Positions 6,790 to 7,858 of a stretch of DNA of 7,858 bases are shown here, one piece after another (within the stretch, counting starts at the first letter, position 1; the number at the start of each line of letters is the position of its first letter). The DNA comes from Cyclobacteriaceae bacterium (lineage in GTDB: Bacteria > Bacteroidota > Bacteroidia > Cytophagales > Cyclobacteriaceae): the NCBI GenBank assembly GCA_009885605.1, contig VFKK01000243.1, positions 1 to 7,858 of the forward strand, given 5' to 3'. A program made the position numbers and the translations under genes. The notes beneath the pieces were generated by a model. That model searched no databases, was not told where the DNA came from, and saw only the letters and a program-made list of their open reading frames with translations.

Positions 6790-7858
6790 AATCATACTCA
6801 AAAGGGGAAAAGAAATTTCTCTGTTCCGTCGTCACCACTGGGTTTTCTCAGGGGCTATTTTCCAAATGGAGGAGAATCTCCAAAACGGTCAGTTGGTGGA
6901 AGTTCTTTCTTCAAAAAATGAGTTTCTTGGTCTTGGACACTTTTCTCAGGGATCGATCATGGTTCGGATTATTTCCTTCGAAAACCGGGAAATCAATCAG
7001 AGTTTTTGGGATGAGAAGATTGCTTCTGCCTATGCGCTCAGGAAAAGTTTGAGCCTGACAGATAATCCGGAAACCAATGTCTATCGTCTCGTTCATGGGG
7101 AAGGAGATCTTCTGCCAGGCCTGATTGTGGATTATTACAATGGAACTGCGGTAATCCAGGCGCATAATGTCGGTATGCACGCTCACATTGCCGAAATCGC
7201 TCAGGCCATCAAAAACACCTATGGAAAAACGCTGAGCGGGGTTTATGATAAAAGCTCTGAAACGCTTCCAAAGAACATCGGAACTTTTACCAACGAGTGG
7301 ATTCTGGGTAAACCTGCAACGGATCTTGTTCAGGAGTTCGGTGCAAACTATCGAATTGACTGGGAAAAGGGTCAGAAAACCGGATTTTTCATCGATCAAC
7401 GTGAAAACCGAAAGTTGCTTGCTTCGTACTCAAAGGGCAAAAAAGTGTTGAATACCTTTTGCTATTCCGGGGGATTTTCGGTTTTGGCTTTGAAAGAAGG
7501 CGCTGCAGAAGTTCACTCCGTGGATATCTCCAACAAAGCAATCGAACTCACAGAAGAGAACCTGGCGCTAAATCCGGAATTGAATGGAAAGCATGAATCA
7601 AAAGTTGCCGACGTGGTCAAGTACATCCGTGAAATCGGAGAAGATTACGATTTGATCGTTTTGGACCCACCGGCTTTTGCAAAAAATCTGAAAGCCAGAC
7701 ATAATGCCGTTCAGGCTTACAAACGGCTGAATGCTGAAGCTTTGAAAAAAATAAAGTCCGGAGGAATTCTGTTAACGTTTTCCTGCAGTCAGGTGGTAGA
7801 CAAATCCCTATTCACACATACTATCACAGCAGCAGCACTCGAGTCTGGCAGAAAAGTA
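6776..7858 (+). CDS. RlmI-type class I SAM-dependent 23S rRNA (cytosine-C5) methyltransferase (partial, 3' end off right edge)
   Basis: The frame is open from an ATG at 6776 to the window edge, giving 361 residues with no stop; E. coli RlmI has 396, so about 30-35 residues are probably missing. The N-terminus (residues about 3-75, KIILKRGKEISLFRRHHWVF) is a PUA RNA-binding domain that aligns with RlmI from its first residues, supporting this start. Next come the RlmI central region (RLVHGEGDLLPGLIVD, 104-119), GFFIDQRENR (203-212), SAM-binding motif I NTFCYSGGFS (226-235), acidic D250, motif IV DPPAFAK (297-303) and TFSCS (334-338), with C337 at the conserved catalytic position of m5C methyltransferases. 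RlmI methylates C1962 of E. coli 23S rRNA using S-adenosylmethionine; equivalent activity here is inferred from family membership. The gene overlaps the symporter by 14 nt in another frame and has no clear Shine-Dalgarno, so translational coupling is likely. Confidence 0.9.
   Translation, partial: MNYPKIILKRGKEISLFRRHHWVFSGAIFQMEENLQNGQLVEVLSSKNEFLGLGHFSQGSIMVRIISFENREINQSFWDEKIASAYALRKSLSLTDNPETNVYRLVHGEGDLLPGLIVDYYNGTAVIQAHNVGMHAHIAEIAQAIKNTYGKTLSGVYDKSSETLPKNIGTFTNEWILGKPATDLVQEFGANYRIDWEKGQKTGFFIDQRENRKLLASYSKGKKVLNTFCYSGGFSVLALKEGAAEVHSVDISNKAIELTEENLALNPELNGKHESKVADVVKYIREIGEDYDLIVLDPPAFAKNLKARHNAVQAYKRLNAEALKKIKSGGILLTFSCSQVVDKSLFTHTITAAALESGRKV

Noticed and set aside
6911..7399. Open frame of 162 codons on the minus strand
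   Set aside because: It lies wholly antisense to the well-supported RlmI-type methyltransferase, whose motifs run through this stretch, and its translation shows no recognisable family.

Overview
The window looks like chromosomal DNA from a gliding-type Bacteroidota, most likely order Cytophagales (an Algoriphagus/Cyclobacteriaceae-like organism; the genus is a guess). Three things point there: a protein ending in the 'gliding motility-associated' C-terminal sorting domain of the type IX secretion system (T9SS), SprB-type repeats, and a perfect Bacteroidota -7 promoter box (TAnnTTTG). Shine-Dalgarno sequences are mostly weak, which also fits. I see no mobile element, CRISPR array, tRNA or rRNA.

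Layout: two transcription units diverge from a 163-bp intergenic region (3598-3760). Leftward (minus strand) lie two tandem paralogous genes for large secreted surface proteins. The promoter-proximal one (475-3597, 1040 aa) is complete: signal peptide, IgGFc-binding-like N-terminal region, PKD domain, two PKD-like domains, three SprB repeats and a T9SS sorting domain. The second (1-441) starts 33 bp downstream and runs off the left edge. Its 147 visible residues are about half identical to the N-terminus of the first.

Rightward (plus strand) is a tightly packed set of three genes: an ABC-F ATPase of the YkpA/YbiT type (3761-5380), a 13-helix sodium:solute symporter (5392-6789, TTG start, 11 bp after the ABC-F stop), and an RlmI-type 23S rRNA m5C methyltransferase (6776-7858, cut by the right edge, overlapping the symporter by 14 nt). 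The spacing argues for one operon with translational coupling. Two of the three products act on the ribosome; the membrane transporter between them has no obvious functional link.

The most interesting points are the ABC-F protein, whose losses in the P-loop, Q-loop and switch histidine of its second ATPase domain and in the signature of its first all fall on one composite ATP site, and the tandem duplication of IgGFc-domain T9SS surface proteins. I found no strong evidence for a wholly new system.
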